This document shows, piece after piece, positions 1-9,980 of a DNA stretch of 64,000 nt. This DNA is from an uncultured Flaviramulus sp. (GTDB taxonomy: Bacteria; Bacteroidota; Bacteroidia; Flavobacteriales; Flavobacteriaceae): positions 1 through 64,000 of the forward strand of contig CANLXL010000008.1 in assembly GCA_947495125.1 (NCBI GenBank), in the 5' to 3' direction. Position 1 is the first letter of the stretch. Each line of letters begins with the position of its first letter. The notes below the pieces were generated by a model. The model was given only the letters and a program-made list of their open reading frames with translations, ran no database searches and had not been told where the DNA came from. A program made the position numbers and the translations under genes.

Positions 1-2187
1 GGCGAAGAAGCAGGAGGTACCTGGACGGATGATGATGCCACAGGCGCATTATCGGGAAGTGATGTAAATCTAACAGGGCTTACCATTGGGCTTTACGATT
101 TCACCTATAGCATTACAGCTGCAAACGGATGTATCAATAGTACAACAGTTACAATAACCGTAGAAGATGCTCCGGAGTCGGGGACAGTAAATACAGCAGC
201 GACTTTTTGTATTGCAGATATAACAGCAGCGCAAACCTATAATTTGTTTGATTTGCTCGAAGGTGAGGATCAAACGGGAACCTGGTTAGATGACGATTCC
301 ACGGGAGCGCTAAGTGGAAACCTGGTTACGATTGATGGCTTATCAACAGGAATCTACGATTTCACATTTGATGTGGATGCTATCGGTACTTGTGACGATG
401 TTCTGGTTACCGTTAGTATTATAATCAACGATACACCTGCTCCAACAGCTGCGGCATCGCAGGAATTTTGTGATAGTGCGACTGTAGTGGATTTATCAGC
501 AACAGGAACGACCATACAATGGTATGACGAGTTAACAGGAGGTACGGTTTTGACAGGAACTGTGGACTTGGTTGATGGAGAAACGTACTATGCTTCACAA
601 ACGGATGCGACAACAGGCTGTGAATCTTCAGTAAGAACATTAGTAACAGCGACGATTCATCAATCACCAAATTCTGGAAACCCGAACAGTACACCTATAG
701 TAGACTGCAACAATAACAATAATATCGATTTATTTATGGGTTTAGATGGCTCAGAAGATGCAGGAGGTGTGTGGCAGGATACAGATGGCACGGGAGCGCT
801 GACTGGAAATATTTTTGATGCGACAGCTGTAATTCCAGGAACCTATCAATTTACATATGATGTTGCAGCGTCAGCACCTTGTGTTGATTCAAGTACCATA
901 ATTACAGTAACTATTGATGGACCGTTAAATGCCGGAACAGATAATACTTTAGACATTTGTAGTAACAATGGAACGACCGATCTGTTTACCCTTTTAGGAG
1001 GTGCTGATACAGGAGGAACCTGGTCACCGGCAATGACTAGCGGTACTGGGGTTTTCGATCCGTTGGTTGACGCGGATGGAACATATACCTATGCATTAAC
1101 TAATGGCTGCGGAACAACAACAAGTGATGTGGTTGTAACCGTAACCCAGGCACCTATTGCAGGCACAGATACTTCAGTAACGATTTGTGTTATTGATGGT
1201 CTAACCGATCTATTCCCACTTTTAGGTGGGGCTCATACAGGAGGAACCTGGTCACCGGCTTTAACCAGTGGTACCGGAGAGTTCGACCCTACTGTCGATA
1301 CGGCAGGAACTTATACTTATACCGTCGCAGCAACATCACCTTGTTTAACAGATGCTACAGCCGATGTAATTGTTACCATAGCAGATACACCAGCACCCGT
1401 GGCAATTAGCCCAAACCCTGAATTTTGTTTGGTAGATAATCCAACCGTTGCAGATTTAGATGGAAACATATCCTCTACGGGAACTTTAATTTGGTATACT
1501 GATGCCGCATTAACCATTGTTGCAAATCCTACTGATCCTTTAATTCATGGTGAAGATTATTACGGAACGCAAACAAATGCTTCAGGTTGCGAATCATCGG
1601 GAAATACTCAAGTCAATGTAACTATTAATGATGTTGCAACACCAACATTTATTGATTCAAGTTTGGAATTGTGTATTAATGATGATCCTACAATTAATGA
1701 CCTGACCTTGAACATTTCAGAATATAGTTCAACCTTAAATAATGTGACCTGGTATGATGCAGCCTCAAATGGAGTGCCTATATCAGATACAACGATATTG
1801 ACCAATCAAACCACCTATTTTGCAGCATTGTTTGATGCCACCACCGGGTGTGAAAGTAGTGTGCGTTTAGAATTTACCCCGGACCTTACGGCTTGTGGTA
1901 AACTCGTATTACCTGATGGATTCTCTCCAAATGGCGATGGTACTAACGATACTTACGATTACAATAATCTGGACATATTATATCCAAACTTTGTCATGGA
2001 GATTTATAACCGTTATGGAACAATGGTCTATAAAGGAAATGCAAGCTCACAACGGTTCGATGGAAAATCGAATCAGTCAGGTTCATTAGGAAAAGGCGAT
2101 TTACCGGTGGGTGTATACTTCTACATCTTCAACTTTAATGATGGTACTAACAAGCCTGAGCAAGGACGTATATACTTAAGCAGATAA
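1..2187 (+). CDS. Large repetitive secreted protein with T9SS type B (CHU_C) sorting domain, 5'-truncated
   Basis: The reading frame is open from the first base, so the gene starts before the window and about 728 codons of its 3' end are visible. An internal ATG at 244 is not the start, because the same repeat pattern continues upstream of it. The visible part is Thr/Gly/Asp-rich tandem beta-sandwich repeats of roughly 75-100 residues, with recurring GGTWSPA and CESS motifs and paired cysteines, as in adhesins such as SprB. The last 90 residues hold the gliding-motility C-terminal signature (PDGFSPNGDGTND, then IYNRYGTMVY), which sends proteins to the type IX secretion system as type B cargo. 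A PorP/SprF gene follows 26 bp downstream, the usual partner for such cargo. The exact ligand or surface role cannot be told. Confidence 0.9.
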   Translation, partial: GEEAGGTWTDDDATGALSGSDVNLTGLTIGLYDFTYSITAANGCINSTTVTITVEDAPESGTVNTAATFCIADITAAQTYNLFDLLEGEDQTGTWLDDDSTGALSGNLVTIDGLSTGIYDFTFDVDAIGTCDDVLVTVSIIINDTPAPTAAASQEFCDSATVVDLSATGTTIQWYDELTGGTVLTGTVDLVDGETYYASQTDATTGCESSVRTLVTATIHQSPNSGNPNSTPIVDCNNNNNIDLFMGLDGSEDAGGVWQDTDGTGALTGNIFDATAVIPGTYQFTYDVAASAPCVDSSTIITVTIDGPLNAGTDNTLDICSNNGTTDLFTLLGGADTGGTWSPAMTSGTGVFDPLVDADGTYTYALTNGCGTTTSDVVVTVTQAPIAGTDTSVTICVIDGLTDLFPLLGGAHTGGTWSPALTSGTGEFDPTVDTAGTYTYTVAATSPCLTDATADVIVTIADTPAPVAISPNPEFCLVDNPTVADLDGNISSTGTLIWYTDAALTIVANPTDPLIHGEDYYGTQTNASGCESSGNTQVNVTINDVATPTFIDSSLELCINDDPTINDLTLNISEYSSTLNNVTWYDAASNGVPISDTTILTNQTTYFAALFDATTGCESSVRLEFTPDLTACGKLVLPDGFSPNGDGTNDTYDYNNLDILYPNFVMEIYNRYGTMVYKGNASSQRFDGKSNQSGSLGKGDLPVGVYFYIFNFNDGTNKPEQGRIYLSR

Positions 2188-2213
2188 TTTAGATAAAGCA
2201 AAATTTAAGAACA

Positions 2214-3170
2214 ATGAAGAATTTAAATATATATCATAACATAATTGCTTTGCTAAGTATCACTTTAGTGTCATTGCAAAGCTATGGACAACAGGACCCT
2301 CAGTTCACTCAATACATGTATAATATGAGTGTGATTAATCCCGCATATGCAACCGCAGAGGAAGGCATATTAAATTTAGGAGGTTTATACAGAACACAGT
2401 GGGTAGGTTTAGAAGGTGCACCGAAAACGGGAAGCTTTTTTGCACATACCCCGATAAATCAAAAAATTGAATTAGGCATGTCCTTTACCAACGATAATAT
2501 TGGAGATGTCGTAAATGAGAATAACATATTTGCAGATTTTGCTTATGTGTTACCTGTTGGCTTGGAAAGTAAGCTGTCTTTAGGATTGAAGGCAGGATTT
2601 ACATTTTTCGATACCAATTTTGATGGATTTATTTTACAATCCGGAGGCGTTAATACCGATGTGGCGTTTAATGAAAACATTAGTAAAGCGTTTCCAAATT
2701 TAGGTATTGGAGCTTTCTTTTTTACGGATGATTATTATCTGGGTTTATCAGCTCCAAATATGCTAACATCAAAACATATTGAATCCGAGAATGGTATTGC
2801 CGCCACAGGCGTTCAGGATATTCATTTCTTTTTAACCGGTGGTTATGTTTTTGATATCAATGAAAACCTAAAGTTTAAACCTGCTTTTATGGCAAAAGCC
2901 GTAAGGGGAGCACCAATGGCCATGGACATTACAGGTAATGTACTTATTAACGAAAAACTGGAAGCCGGTCTGGGCTATCGCCTGGGAGATGCTGTTAGTG
3001 CATTGGTTAATTTTAGGGTAACACCGGAATTAAGAATAGGATACGCCTACGATTATACAACCACAAATTTGGGAAACTTCAATTCGGGATCACATGAGAT
3101 ATTCATTTTGTTCGATGTGGATTTATTCGGATTTAAAAATGGATATGATCGTTCACCAAGATTCTTCTAA
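2214..3170 (+). CDS. PorP/SprF family type IX secretion membrane protein
   Basis: This 318-residue outer-membrane protein has a signal peptide (about residues 1-25, ending SYGQ) followed by QDPQFTQYMYNMSVINPAYA, the hallmark opening of PorP/SprF proteins. The rest is alternating beta strands consistent with a barrel. Family members, such as SprF in Flavobacterium, are needed for secretion or surface attachment of a large type B cargo protein encoded next door. Here the cargo gene lies directly upstream (26 bp gap) and an OmpA-family gene follows, the usual three-gene layout. It is most likely specific for the upstream adhesin. Orthology to SprF itself, rather than one of its paralogues, cannot be shown from this sequence alone. 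Confidence 0.9.
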   Translation: MKNLNIYHNIIALLSITLVSLQSYGQQDPQFTQYMYNMSVINPAYATAEEGILNLGGLYRTQWVGLEGAPKTGSFFAHTPINQKIELGMSFTNDNIGDVVNENNIFADFAYVLPVGLESKLSLGLKAGFTFFDTNFDGFILQSGGVNTDVAFNENISKAFPNLGIGAFFFTDDYYLGLSAPNMLTSKHIESENGIAATGVQDIHFFLTGGYVFDINENLKFKPAFMAKAVRGAPMAMDITGNVLINEKLEAGLGYRLGDAVSALVNFRVTPELRIGYAYDYTTTNLGNFNSGSHEIFILFDVDLFGFKNGYDRSPRFF

Positions 3171-3289
3171 ACTTTAATAACAGGAACCATGAAACCGACA
3201 TGATTAAAATAATTATTAACTCAAAAAGAAATGATTCTTTTAATCATCAAGGTCGCATCTGACCATTGAAAAACAATAAAAATCAACGG

Positions 3290-5173
3290 ATGAAAAAACA
3301 CATATACATACTTGCAAGCCTTTTATTAGTTAGTGGAATAGCATTAGCTCAAAAGGGAAATTTAAAACGCGTAAACAAGCTTTTCGAAATAAGAGCTTAT
3401 ACTGAAGCGGCAGAAATTTATGAAACTAAAAATCGAACACAGGAAGTGCTTCAAAATTTAGCCGATAGTTATTACTTTAATACCAGCCTTCAAAAAGCTA
3501 TAAAAACATATAGAGAATTGTTTGTTGAATATGGTGATTCTATAGATATTGAATATCATTTTAGATATGCTCAAGCTTTAAAAGGAATTAAGAATTATAA
3601 AGAAGCCGATAAGCATTTAAGCCGATATTACAATCAGAGTATAAATACCAATGCATTTATTGAAGGTTTAGAAAAAACCACACCGCATGTATTTAAACTA
3701 TCGCAAATAGAAAATCAAAACTCCAGTAGCGATTTTGGGTTGTCCTTTTATGGTGACAACAAAGTCGCTTTTGCCTCGGCAAGAAATACTGAAAACCCAT
3801 CGTATTCATGGAATAATTTACCTTACTTGGATTTGTACAGTGCGACGTTTGCAAACAACACGCTGGAAGATATCACACCTTTTTCAGAGGCCATAAATAC
3901 CAATTCTCACGAAAGTAACGCGGTGTTTACCAAAGATGGTAAAACCATGTATTTTAATAGAACCAATTCAACACGTAAAAAGACAGACGAGCAAAGAATT
4001 GCCCATATTAAAATCTATAAAGCTGAATTTGCAAACGGTAGCTGGACGAATGTAACGGCCCTGCCATTTACATCGAATGCCTATAGTACAGAACACCCGG
4101 CGCTCAGTAAAGATGAAAGAACGCTTTATTTTGCTTCAGATATGCCGGGCACTCTAGGTAGTTTTGATATTTTCAGAGTTACTATTAATGATGATGGAAC
4201 CTATGGTGAACCTGAAAATTTAGGCCCCACAATTAATACAAAGCACAGGGAGCAATTTCCGTTTATAAGTCATTATAACGTGCTTTATTTTTCATCTATT
4301 GGGCATCAAGGTTATGGCGGATTGGATGTTTTTAGAAGCAACATGGTAAACGACAATTTTGATACTCCTGTAAATTTAGGAAGTTCAATAAATAGTAGTT
4401 TGGACGATTTTGCTTATGTGGTTCGGGAAAAGGATAACCGAGGGTTTGTGTCTTCAAACAAGTCCGGTTACGACAGGTTATACGGTTTTTTCAGAGAAGA
4501 AAATATGTTAACCAAGTATCAGGTTGAAGGAATTGTACAAGATAAAAATAGTGATGAACTGCTCATCGGTGCTCTAGTCACCTTGTTTGATGAATCCGAT
4601 CGTGTTATTCAGGACACTTTAGTTGGTGATGATGCCTACTATTTATTCAAAATAGAACCCAATAAAAAATATAAGGTCAGAGGAACACGTAAAGCTTACA
4701 TTCCTCAAGATGTCGAGTTTTCCACTGATAGTAAAGGCAAGGTACAGCACAATATTTATCTGTCCTTAGAATCTTTTGCCGATGCTGAAGAGCGTGTTAA
4801 AGAAAATGAAAAAGGTGATGTACAAGTAGCATTGGATAAGATTTATTTTGATTTCGATAAATCCGATATTCGAGAAGATGCTGCTGTAACTTTAAAAGTA
4901 TTGGTAGATTTAATGAAGAAGTATCCATCCATGGAAGTAGAAGTATCGGCACATACAGACGCACGAGGCCCGGACCAATATAATCTGGACCTATCAAAAC
5001 GTAGAGCAGCCTCCACATTAGAATATTTAGTTAGTCAGGGCATAAACAGAGATCGATTAAGAAGTATTGGTTATGGCGAAATGCAACCTCTGAACGAATG
5101 TGTTAAAGAAGGGATTTGCGATGATGAAGAATACGATATTAACAGACGCTGTGAATTTACAATTTTGAACTAG
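3290..5173 (+). CDS. OmpA family protein with TPR-like, PD40 and carboxypeptidase-regulatory-like regions
   Basis: The start is placed at ATG 3290, because it gives a clean signal peptide (MKKHIYILASLLLVSG...LAQ). A TTG 24 bp upstream would only add eight polar residues. The 627-residue protein has helical TPR-like repeats (about 25-120), PD40/WD40-like beta-propeller blades (about 140-400, with repeated LYFSS/LYFASD and GGLDVF/GSFDIF motifs), a carboxypeptidase-regulatory-like beta sandwich (about 415-500), and a C-terminal OmpA peptidoglycan-binding domain (IYFDFDKSDIRED, then HTDARG). Proteins of this build accompany PorP/SprF and anchor T9SS-linked complexes to the cell wall. It is the last gene of the cluster and is followed by two hairpin terminators. 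Confidence 0.88.
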   Translation: MKKHIYILASLLLVSGIALAQKGNLKRVNKLFEIRAYTEAAEIYETKNRTQEVLQNLADSYYFNTSLQKAIKTYRELFVEYGDSIDIEYHFRYAQALKGIKNYKEADKHLSRYYNQSINTNAFIEGLEKTTPHVFKLSQIENQNSSSDFGLSFYGDNKVAFASARNTENPSYSWNNLPYLDLYSATFANNTLEDITPFSEAINTNSHESNAVFTKDGKTMYFNRTNSTRKKTDEQRIAHIKIYKAEFANGSWTNVTALPFTSNAYSTEHPALSKDERTLYFASDMPGTLGSFDIFRVTINDDGTYGEPENLGPTINTKHREQFPFISHYNVLYFSSIGHQGYGGLDVFRSNMVNDNFDTPVNLGSSINSSLDDFAYVVREKDNRGFVSSNKSGYDRLYGFFREENMLTKYQVEGIVQDKNSDELLIGALVTLFDESDRVIQDTLVGDDAYYLFKIEPNKKYKVRGTRKAYIPQDVEFSTDSKGKVQHNIYLSLESFADAEERVKENEKGDVQVALDKIYFDFDKSDIREDAAVTLKVLVDLMKKYPSMEVEVSAHTDARGPDQYNLDLSKRRAASTLEYLVSQGINRDRLRSIGYGEMQPLNECVKEGICDDEEYDINRRCEFTILN

Positions 5174-5216
5174 TCAATTATTTAATACCAACCAAGTTTT
5201 AGCCAAATAATTGATG

Positions 5217-5258
5217 AAGCCTTTCCTTCCGATAACTATCGGGATCGAAGGGCTTTTT
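5217..5258 (+). terminator. Rho-independent terminator after the OmpA/PorP cluster
   Basis: Nested inverted repeats AAGCC/GGCTT, CCTTC/GAAGG and CCGATA/TATCGG fold into one long hairpin followed by TTTTT. It lies 44 bp past the OmpA stop codon. The core resembles short hairpin elements seen elsewhere in the window (27593-27640), so it may also be a dispersed repeat used as a terminator. Confidence 0.6.
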
Positions 5259-5297
5259 GATAAAATCCTAAATAGGATAATACTTTAATTTCTTAAT

Positions 5298-5332
5298 AAC
5301 CCTTTCAAATTTTTAGAAAGGGTTTTCTATTT
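5298..5332 (+). terminator. Second Rho-independent terminator upstream of ruvB
   Basis: A perfect 9-bp stem (AACCCTTTC, 9-nt loop, GAAAGGGTT) is followed by a T-rich tail. It acts on the plus strand, in tandem with the hairpin 40 bp upstream, and isolates ruvB from the upstream cluster. Confidence 0.7.
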
Positions 5333-5389
5333 TAAGAGACCTCATTCTTAAAATTTCCTATCTTCGTAAAACTTAAGTTTTAATGAAGT

Positions 5390-6412
5390 ATGAACGAAAA
5401 CCTAGACCCCTCCAGCGAAAATTTTTCACCTGAAGAATTAGATGTCGAAAAAAAGTTAAGACCTTTGGCCTTTGATGACTTTACGGGCCAAGATCAAGTT
5501 CTGGAAAACCTTCAAATTTTTGTACAAGCGGCAAATGGTCGTGATGAAGCATTAGACCATACCTTGTTCCATGGCCCTCCGGGATTAGGAAAAACGACCT
5601 TAGCACATATTTTAGCGAATGAGTTGAGTGTTGGGATCAAGGTAACGTCAGGCCCGGTTTTAGATAAACCTGGAGATTTGGCAGGATTGCTTACCAATTT
5701 AGAAGAACGTGATGTGCTGTTTATAGATGAGATCCATCGATTGAGTCCTATTGTTGAAGAGTATCTGTATTCAGCCATGGAAGATTATAAGATTGATATC
5801 ATGATTGAGTCCGGTCCCAATGCGCGTACCGTTCAAATCAATTTAAATCCATTTACTCTGGTTGGCGCTACAACGCGTTCCGGTTTACTGACCTCACCCA
5901 TGAGGGCTCGTTTTGGAATTCAAAGTCGATTACAATATTATAAGACCGATTTGTTAACCACCATTGTGCAACGAAGTGCGACCATCTTGGACGTGCCAAT
6001 TTCTATGGAAGCCGCTATAGAAATCGCTGGTCGAAGCAGAGGTACGCCTAGAATAGCAAATGCATTATTACGACGAGTACGTGATTTTGCTCAAATAAAA
6101 GGAGATGGAACTATAGATATTAAAATTTCGAAGTTTGCCTTGGAAGCCTTAAATGTAGATGCACATGGATTAGATGAAATGGATAATAAGATACTATCAA
6201 CCATAATTGAAAAATTTAAAGGAGGCCCTGTAGGTATTTCTACCATTGCAACAGCAGTAAGTGAAAGTCCGGAAACCATCGAAGAAGTTTACGAACCTTT
6301 TTTAATACAACAAGGGTTTATAATGAGAACCCCACGAGGGAGGGAAGTTACAGAATTAGCCTATAAGCATTTAGGAAAGATAAAAGGAAATATTCAAGGC
6401 GGGTTATTTTGA
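5390..6412 (+). CDS. ruvB: Holliday junction branch migration ATPase RuvB
   Basis: RuvB is the hexameric AAA+ motor that drives branch migration of Holliday junctions with RuvA in recombinational repair. The 340-residue length is standard. The Walker A motif GPPGLGKT is at residues 62-69 and Walker B DEIH at 112-115. The sensor region [10 protein letters not shown] and the C-terminal winged helix ([14 protein letters not shown], then TPRGREVT) are present. ruvA is not adjacent: it lies 13 kb downstream at 19672 next to sprA, so the ruvAB pair is split. A cytochrome P450 gene begins 7 bp after the stop and is probably co-transcribed. Confidence 0.98.
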   Translation: MNENLDPSSENFSPEELDVEKKLRPLAFDDFTGQDQVLENLQIFVQAANGRDEALDHTLFHGPPGLGKTTLAHILANELSVGIKVTSGPVLDKPGDLAGLLTNLEERDVLFIDEIHRLSPIVEEYLYSAMEDYKIDIMIESGPNARTVQINLNPFTLVGATTRSGLLTSPMRARFGIQSRLQYYKTDLLTTIVQRSATILDVPISMEAAIEIAGRSRGTPRIANALLRRVRDFAQIKGDGTIDIKISKFALEALNVDAHGLDEMDNKILSTIIEKFKGGPVGISTIATAVSESPETIEEVYEPFLIQQGFIMRTPRGREVTELAYKHLGKIKGNIQGGLF

Positions 6413-6419
6413 TTGAAGA

Positions 6420-7763
6420 ATGAAGTATAAATACCCCGATAAAGTTCCGTTTTATAAATTTCTAATAAAGTCGTCCACCATTGCTAAAAATCCCATCCCC
6501 TTTCATAAAAAATGGTTTAACGAGGTAGGTGATACTTTCGCCATCAAATCTCCATTTTATGGACATATTGTTTTAACACGTGATGCCGTGCTTACAAAGC
6601 ATATGCTTCAAAAGAATCATAAGGTTTATCATAAATCAAAGATTCAAACCACCTATTTGTCAAAGTATGTGGGTTACGGATTATTGACTTCGAGCGGAGA
6701 ATATTGGCTAAAACAACGCCGCTTAATTCAACCGGCATTTCATAAAGAGAAGATTCAAAATCTTGTTGCAATTATTAATAAGGCTGTTATTGAACAAGTG
6801 AATAAAATTAATTCCGAAGGATTTGTCGAATTATATCCCATAATGAATGAATTAGCCTTTGAGGTCGTTGCAAAGTCTTTGTTTAATTTTTCAGCAGAAA
6901 AAGACACTTTAAAACGATTACAATTTATTATTGAAAAACTTCAACTATTCATTGTGAAGGAGTTAAGGATGCCATACAAGAAATTATGGTATACGCTAAC
7001 AGGCGAGATAAAATATCATATGAAACTGGTCAAAGAGAGCCGCAGTATCATTAATGCGATTATTGAGCAAAGACGGCGGTCTGAGGAAGAACACGACGAC
7101 CTTTTAGATATGTTGTTGTCGGCTAAGTATGAAGATGGAACACACATGAGCAACAATCAGCTAATAGATGAGATTTTAATTTTATTTGTAGCGGGACATG
7201 AAACGACCGCCAACGCCTTAACGTTTACCTTAAAATTATTGGCTCAAAATAAAAACATATTAAAACAGGTGGAAACAGAGGTTGTTAAAGCTAATGATAA
7301 AAATTTGTCACCACTACAAGAGCTTTCTCAGCTTGATTATACAAAATGTTGTATTGAAGAAAGTTTACGCTTATATCCTCCCGCATGGATCACAGACAGG
7401 GTAAATATTGAAGATGATTCCATTAATGATTATGTGTTTAAAAAAGGAACCATTATAGGCACTTCTATTTATGAATTACATAGAAATAGCAGCTATTGGG
7501 ATCATCCGGAATTATTCAATCCGTCTCGGTTTTTTGAAGAAAACAGAAAAGACATAATGCCATATTATATGCCTTTTGGAGCGGGTCCGCGATTGTGTAT
7601 TGGCAATAATTTTGCGATGTATGAAATGATTTTGACGGTCAATGCAATATTAAAAAAATTTCATATTACTACAGATGATAAACCTATAAAAGTAAATCCA
7701 TTAATTACACTAAAACCTGTTGATGTTAATATAAAGTTTAGTTTACGGGAGCGCTCAACGTGA
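6420..7763 (+). CDS. Cytochrome P450
   Basis: This 447-residue protein is a soluble-type haem monooxygenase. The I-helix oxygen-activation motif AGHETT, the ExxR motif (EESLR) and the haem-binding loop FGAGPRLCIG, with the iron-ligating Cys at about residue 393, are all intact, so the enzyme should be active. There is no signal peptide. No ferredoxin or reductase gene is adjacent, so its electron donor must be encoded elsewhere. It starts 7 bp after ruvB, which suggests a shared transcript rather than a shared function. The substrate cannot be predicted from sequence; fatty acids or terpenoids are usual for bacterial relatives. Confidence 0.93.
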   Translation: MKYKYPDKVPFYKFLIKSSTIAKNPIPFHKKWFNEVGDTFAIKSPFYGHIVLTRDAVLTKHMLQKNHKVYHKSKIQTTYLSKYVGYGLLTSSGEYWLKQRRLIQPAFHKEKIQNLVAIINKAVIEQVNKINSEGFVELYPIMNELAFEVVAKSLFNFSAEKDTLKRLQFIIEKLQLFIVKELRMPYKKLWYTLTGEIKYHMKLVKESRSIINAIIEQRRRSEEEHDDLLDMLLSAKYEDGTHMSNNQLIDEILILFVAGHETTANALTFTLKLLAQNKNILKQVETEVVKANDKNLSPLQELSQLDYTKCCIEESLRLYPPAWITDRVNIEDDSINDYVFKKGTIIGTSIYELHRNSSYWDHPELFNPSRFFEENRKDIMPYYMPFGAGPRLCIGNNFAMYEMILTVNAILKKFHITTDDKPIKVNPLITLKPVDVNIKFSLRERST

Positions 7764-7845
7764 CAGCATATTTTTATTCAAATGCATAATAAAGGTAAAT
7801 CCGCTTAAATGCTGGACGGGTTAAAGTCAAAGCCCTATAAAAAGG

Positions 7846-8772
7846 ATGAATTCTAGAGAAAAACATACCAACCTTATAAAAACTGAAGCCAAACGTCTTG
7901 GGTTTTTATCATGCGGTATTAGCAAAGCGCAGTTTTTAGAAGAGGAGGCACCACGTTTAGAAAACTGGTTAAACCGAAATATGCATGGAGAAATGCGTTA
8001 TATGGAAAATCATTTTGATAAGCGGTTAGACCCAACCAAACTGGTAGAGGATTCTAAAAGCGTCATTTCCTTAATACTTAATTATTATCCTTCAGAAACG
8101 CAACAGGATAAAACAGCTCCAAAGCTTAGCAAATATGCGTATGGAACCGACTACCACTTTGTGATTAAAGACAAACTGAAATCGCTTTTACATACGATTC
8201 AGGAGGAAATAGGCGAAGTACATGGTCGGGCATTTGTAGATTCAGCTCCCGTTTTAGATAAAGCCTGGGCCGCTAAAAGTGGATTGGGCTGGATAGGAAA
8301 GCACAGCAATTTACTTACCCAGCAAGTAGGATCATTCTATTTTATTGCCGAATTGATCATCGACTTAGAACTAGAATACGATACGCCGGTAACAGATCAC
8401 TGCGGCACTTGCACCGCTTGCATTGATGCCTGCCCGACACAAGCCATTGTTGAACCCTATGCGGTAGATGGTAGTAAATGCATCTCTTATTTCACCATCG
8501 AATTAAAAGAAAATATTCCAACTGAGTTTAAAGGACAATTTGACGATTGGATGTTTGGTTGCGATGTGTGCCAGGATGTTTGCCCCTGGAATAAATTTTC
8601 AAAACCACATAGTGAACCGCTTTTTAATCCACATCCGGAATTGTTATCAATGACTAAAAAGGACTGGGAAGATATTACTCAGGAAACTTTTAGTAAGGTG
8701 TTCCAAAAGTCTGCCGTAAAACGCACTAAGTTTTCTGGATTAAAAAGAAATATCAAATTTTTAAGAGATTAG
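7846..8772 (+). CDS. queG: tRNA epoxyqueuosine reductase
   Basis: QueG carries out the last step of queuosine synthesis, reducing epoxyqueuosine in the wobble position of GUN-anticodon tRNAs with a cobalamin cofactor and two [4Fe-4S] clusters. The 308-residue protein shows both ferredoxin-type cysteine sets: [12 protein letters not shown] near residues 186-197, and [11 protein letters not shown] near 240-250. The N-terminal cobalamin-domain region carries the family stretch [17 protein letters not shown]. Its stop codon overlaps the stop of the convergent LacI regulator by three to four bases. A queuosine-precursor transporter of the YhhQ family is encoded at 31547, so the pathway has two pieces in this window. 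Confidence 0.96.
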   Translation: MNSREKHTNLIKTEAKRLGFLSCGISKAQFLEEEAPRLENWLNRNMHGEMRYMENHFDKRLDPTKLVEDSKSVISLILNYYPSETQQDKTAPKLSKYAYGTDYHFVIKDKLKSLLHTIQEEIGEVHGRAFVDSAPVLDKAWAAKSGLGWIGKHSNLLTQQVGSFYFIAELIIDLELEYDTPVTDHCGTCTACIDACPTQAIVEPYAVDGSKCISYFTIELKENIPTEFKGQFDDWMFGCDVCQDVCPWNKFSKPHSEPLFNPHPELLSMTKKDWEDITQETFSKVFQKSAVKRTKFSGLKRNIKFLRD

Positions 8773-9806
8773 ATTTGATGTTGTTTTGTTGATTCTCTTT
8801 CTATTAGTTCGGTATCTAGTGTAATAATTTTTGGTGCTTTAGGTGTCTTGTTTTTAATAGCTTTTATTTCTTTATAAAGTTGTTTAAAAGCAGTTTTACC
8901 CATTAGGTAACCTGGTTGATCAATAGTAGTCAAAGTTGGGGAAATTACTGAAGACATAAACCAATTACTAAATCCAACAATACTAATGTCTTCAGGAATT
9001 TTAACGCCTTGGTTGTTAAATTCTGTCAGGGCTCCAATGGCTACTAAATCCGTATTTATAAAAATACCGTCAACATCACTATGATCTTCCAATAAAAGCT
9101 GCGCATTTTTTTTGCCTTCTTCAAAACTCATATCTCCACATTCACATATATAAACTAAGGAGGGGTCATAAGGTAAATCGTTATCTAATAGGGCCTTTTT
9201 ATAACCAAGAAACCTATCTATAGAATTTTGTGGTAAAAGAGCACCTCTAAAATGCGCAATTCGTTTACAGCCAATATCTATTAAATGCTGGGTTGCTATG
9301 TAGGCTGCTTTTCGGTCATCAATGATAACTTTTGAGCATTTTACAATTTTGGCAATCTTATCGAACATAACTAAAGGCTTGTCTTGAGCTAAAACTTCAT
9401 TTAAGTGATTAAAATTTGCAGTGCCATTGGCTAATGAAATTAATATCCCATCAACACGCTGACTTAACAATAAGTCGATTTGTTTTTTTTCTAGCTCATA
9501 GGATTCATTAGATTGAAGAATGATAACCAGATACCCTTTTTTTTCCGCTTGCGAAACAATACCTTTAATAACGTTTGAAAAAAAATGATGAACAATTACT
9601 GGGATTATCAAGCCGATCGTTTTAGACTCTTTAGTTCTTAGATTAACGGCAAAAGTATTTGGTCTATAGTTTAAAGTCTTAGCAAGTTCTTTTACCAAGC
9701 CTTTTGTTTTTTTGCTTACGTCTGGATAGTCCTTTAATGCTTTAGAAACAGTGGTAATAGAAATGTTTAATTGTTCAGCAATTTCTTTTAAGGTTACTGG
9801 CTTCAT
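8769..9806 (-). CDS. LacI family transcriptional regulator of the sugar locus
   Basis: This 345-residue repressor has an N-terminal helix-turn-helix ([20 protein letters not shown], residues 4-23), a hinge helix region, and a periplasmic-binding-protein-like effector domain (from about residue 60, [10 protein letters not shown] onward). The start is set at ATG 9806, because the 15 residues before it (from 9851) are hydrophobic, do not fit the family, and would run into the operator. It is divergent from the TonB receptor gene, and two perfect palindromes lie in the shared intergenic region, so it most likely represses the sugar operon and perhaps itself. The inducer is inferred to be sucrose or a breakdown product. 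Confidence 0.93.
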   Translation of the reverse strand: MKPVTLKEIAEQLNISITTVSKALKDYPDVSKKTKGLVKELAKTLNYRPNTFAVNLRTKESKTIGLIIPVIVHHFFSNVIKGIVSQAEKKGYLVIILQSNESYELEKKQIDLLLSQRVDGILISLANGTANFNHLNEVLAQDKPLVMFDKIAKIVKCSKVIIDDRKAAYIATQHLIDIGCKRIAHFRGALLPQNSIDRFLGYKKALLDNDLPYDPSLVYICECGDMSFEEGKKNAQLLLEDHSDVDGIFINTDLVAIGALTEFNNQGVKIPEDISIVGFSNWFMSSVISPTLTTIDQPGYLMGKTAFKQLYKEIKAIKNKTPKAPKIITLDTELIERESTKQHQI

Positions 9807-9854
9807 AAACGGACAATCAATTTTAAGTATAAATATAATGATAAAAATCAAAAT

Positions 9855-9889
9855 CGAAAACGTTTTCGCTAAAATCGAAAACGTTTTCG
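9855..9889. promoter_or_regulatory. Tandem LacI-family operators
   Basis: Two identical 14-bp palindromes CGAAAACGTTTTCG lie at 9855-9868 and 9876-9889. Their centres are 21 bp apart, two helical turns, so two repressor dimers would sit on the same face of the DNA. They lie between the regulator start (9806) and the receptor start (9981). The central CG-containing palindrome is typical of LacI-family sites. Confidence 0.85.
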
Positions 9890-9980
9890 TTATAAAAAAA
9901 TAAAACTCAATCTGTTTAGAAATATAGATTTATCAAAAAATAACTAAATAACATATCGAATAATTAAAAAATTTAGACAA

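Noticed and set aside
244-2187. Gene start at the ATG at 244
   Set aside because: The same frame is open and codes for the same repeat type back to base 1, so this ATG is internal and the true start lies outside the window.
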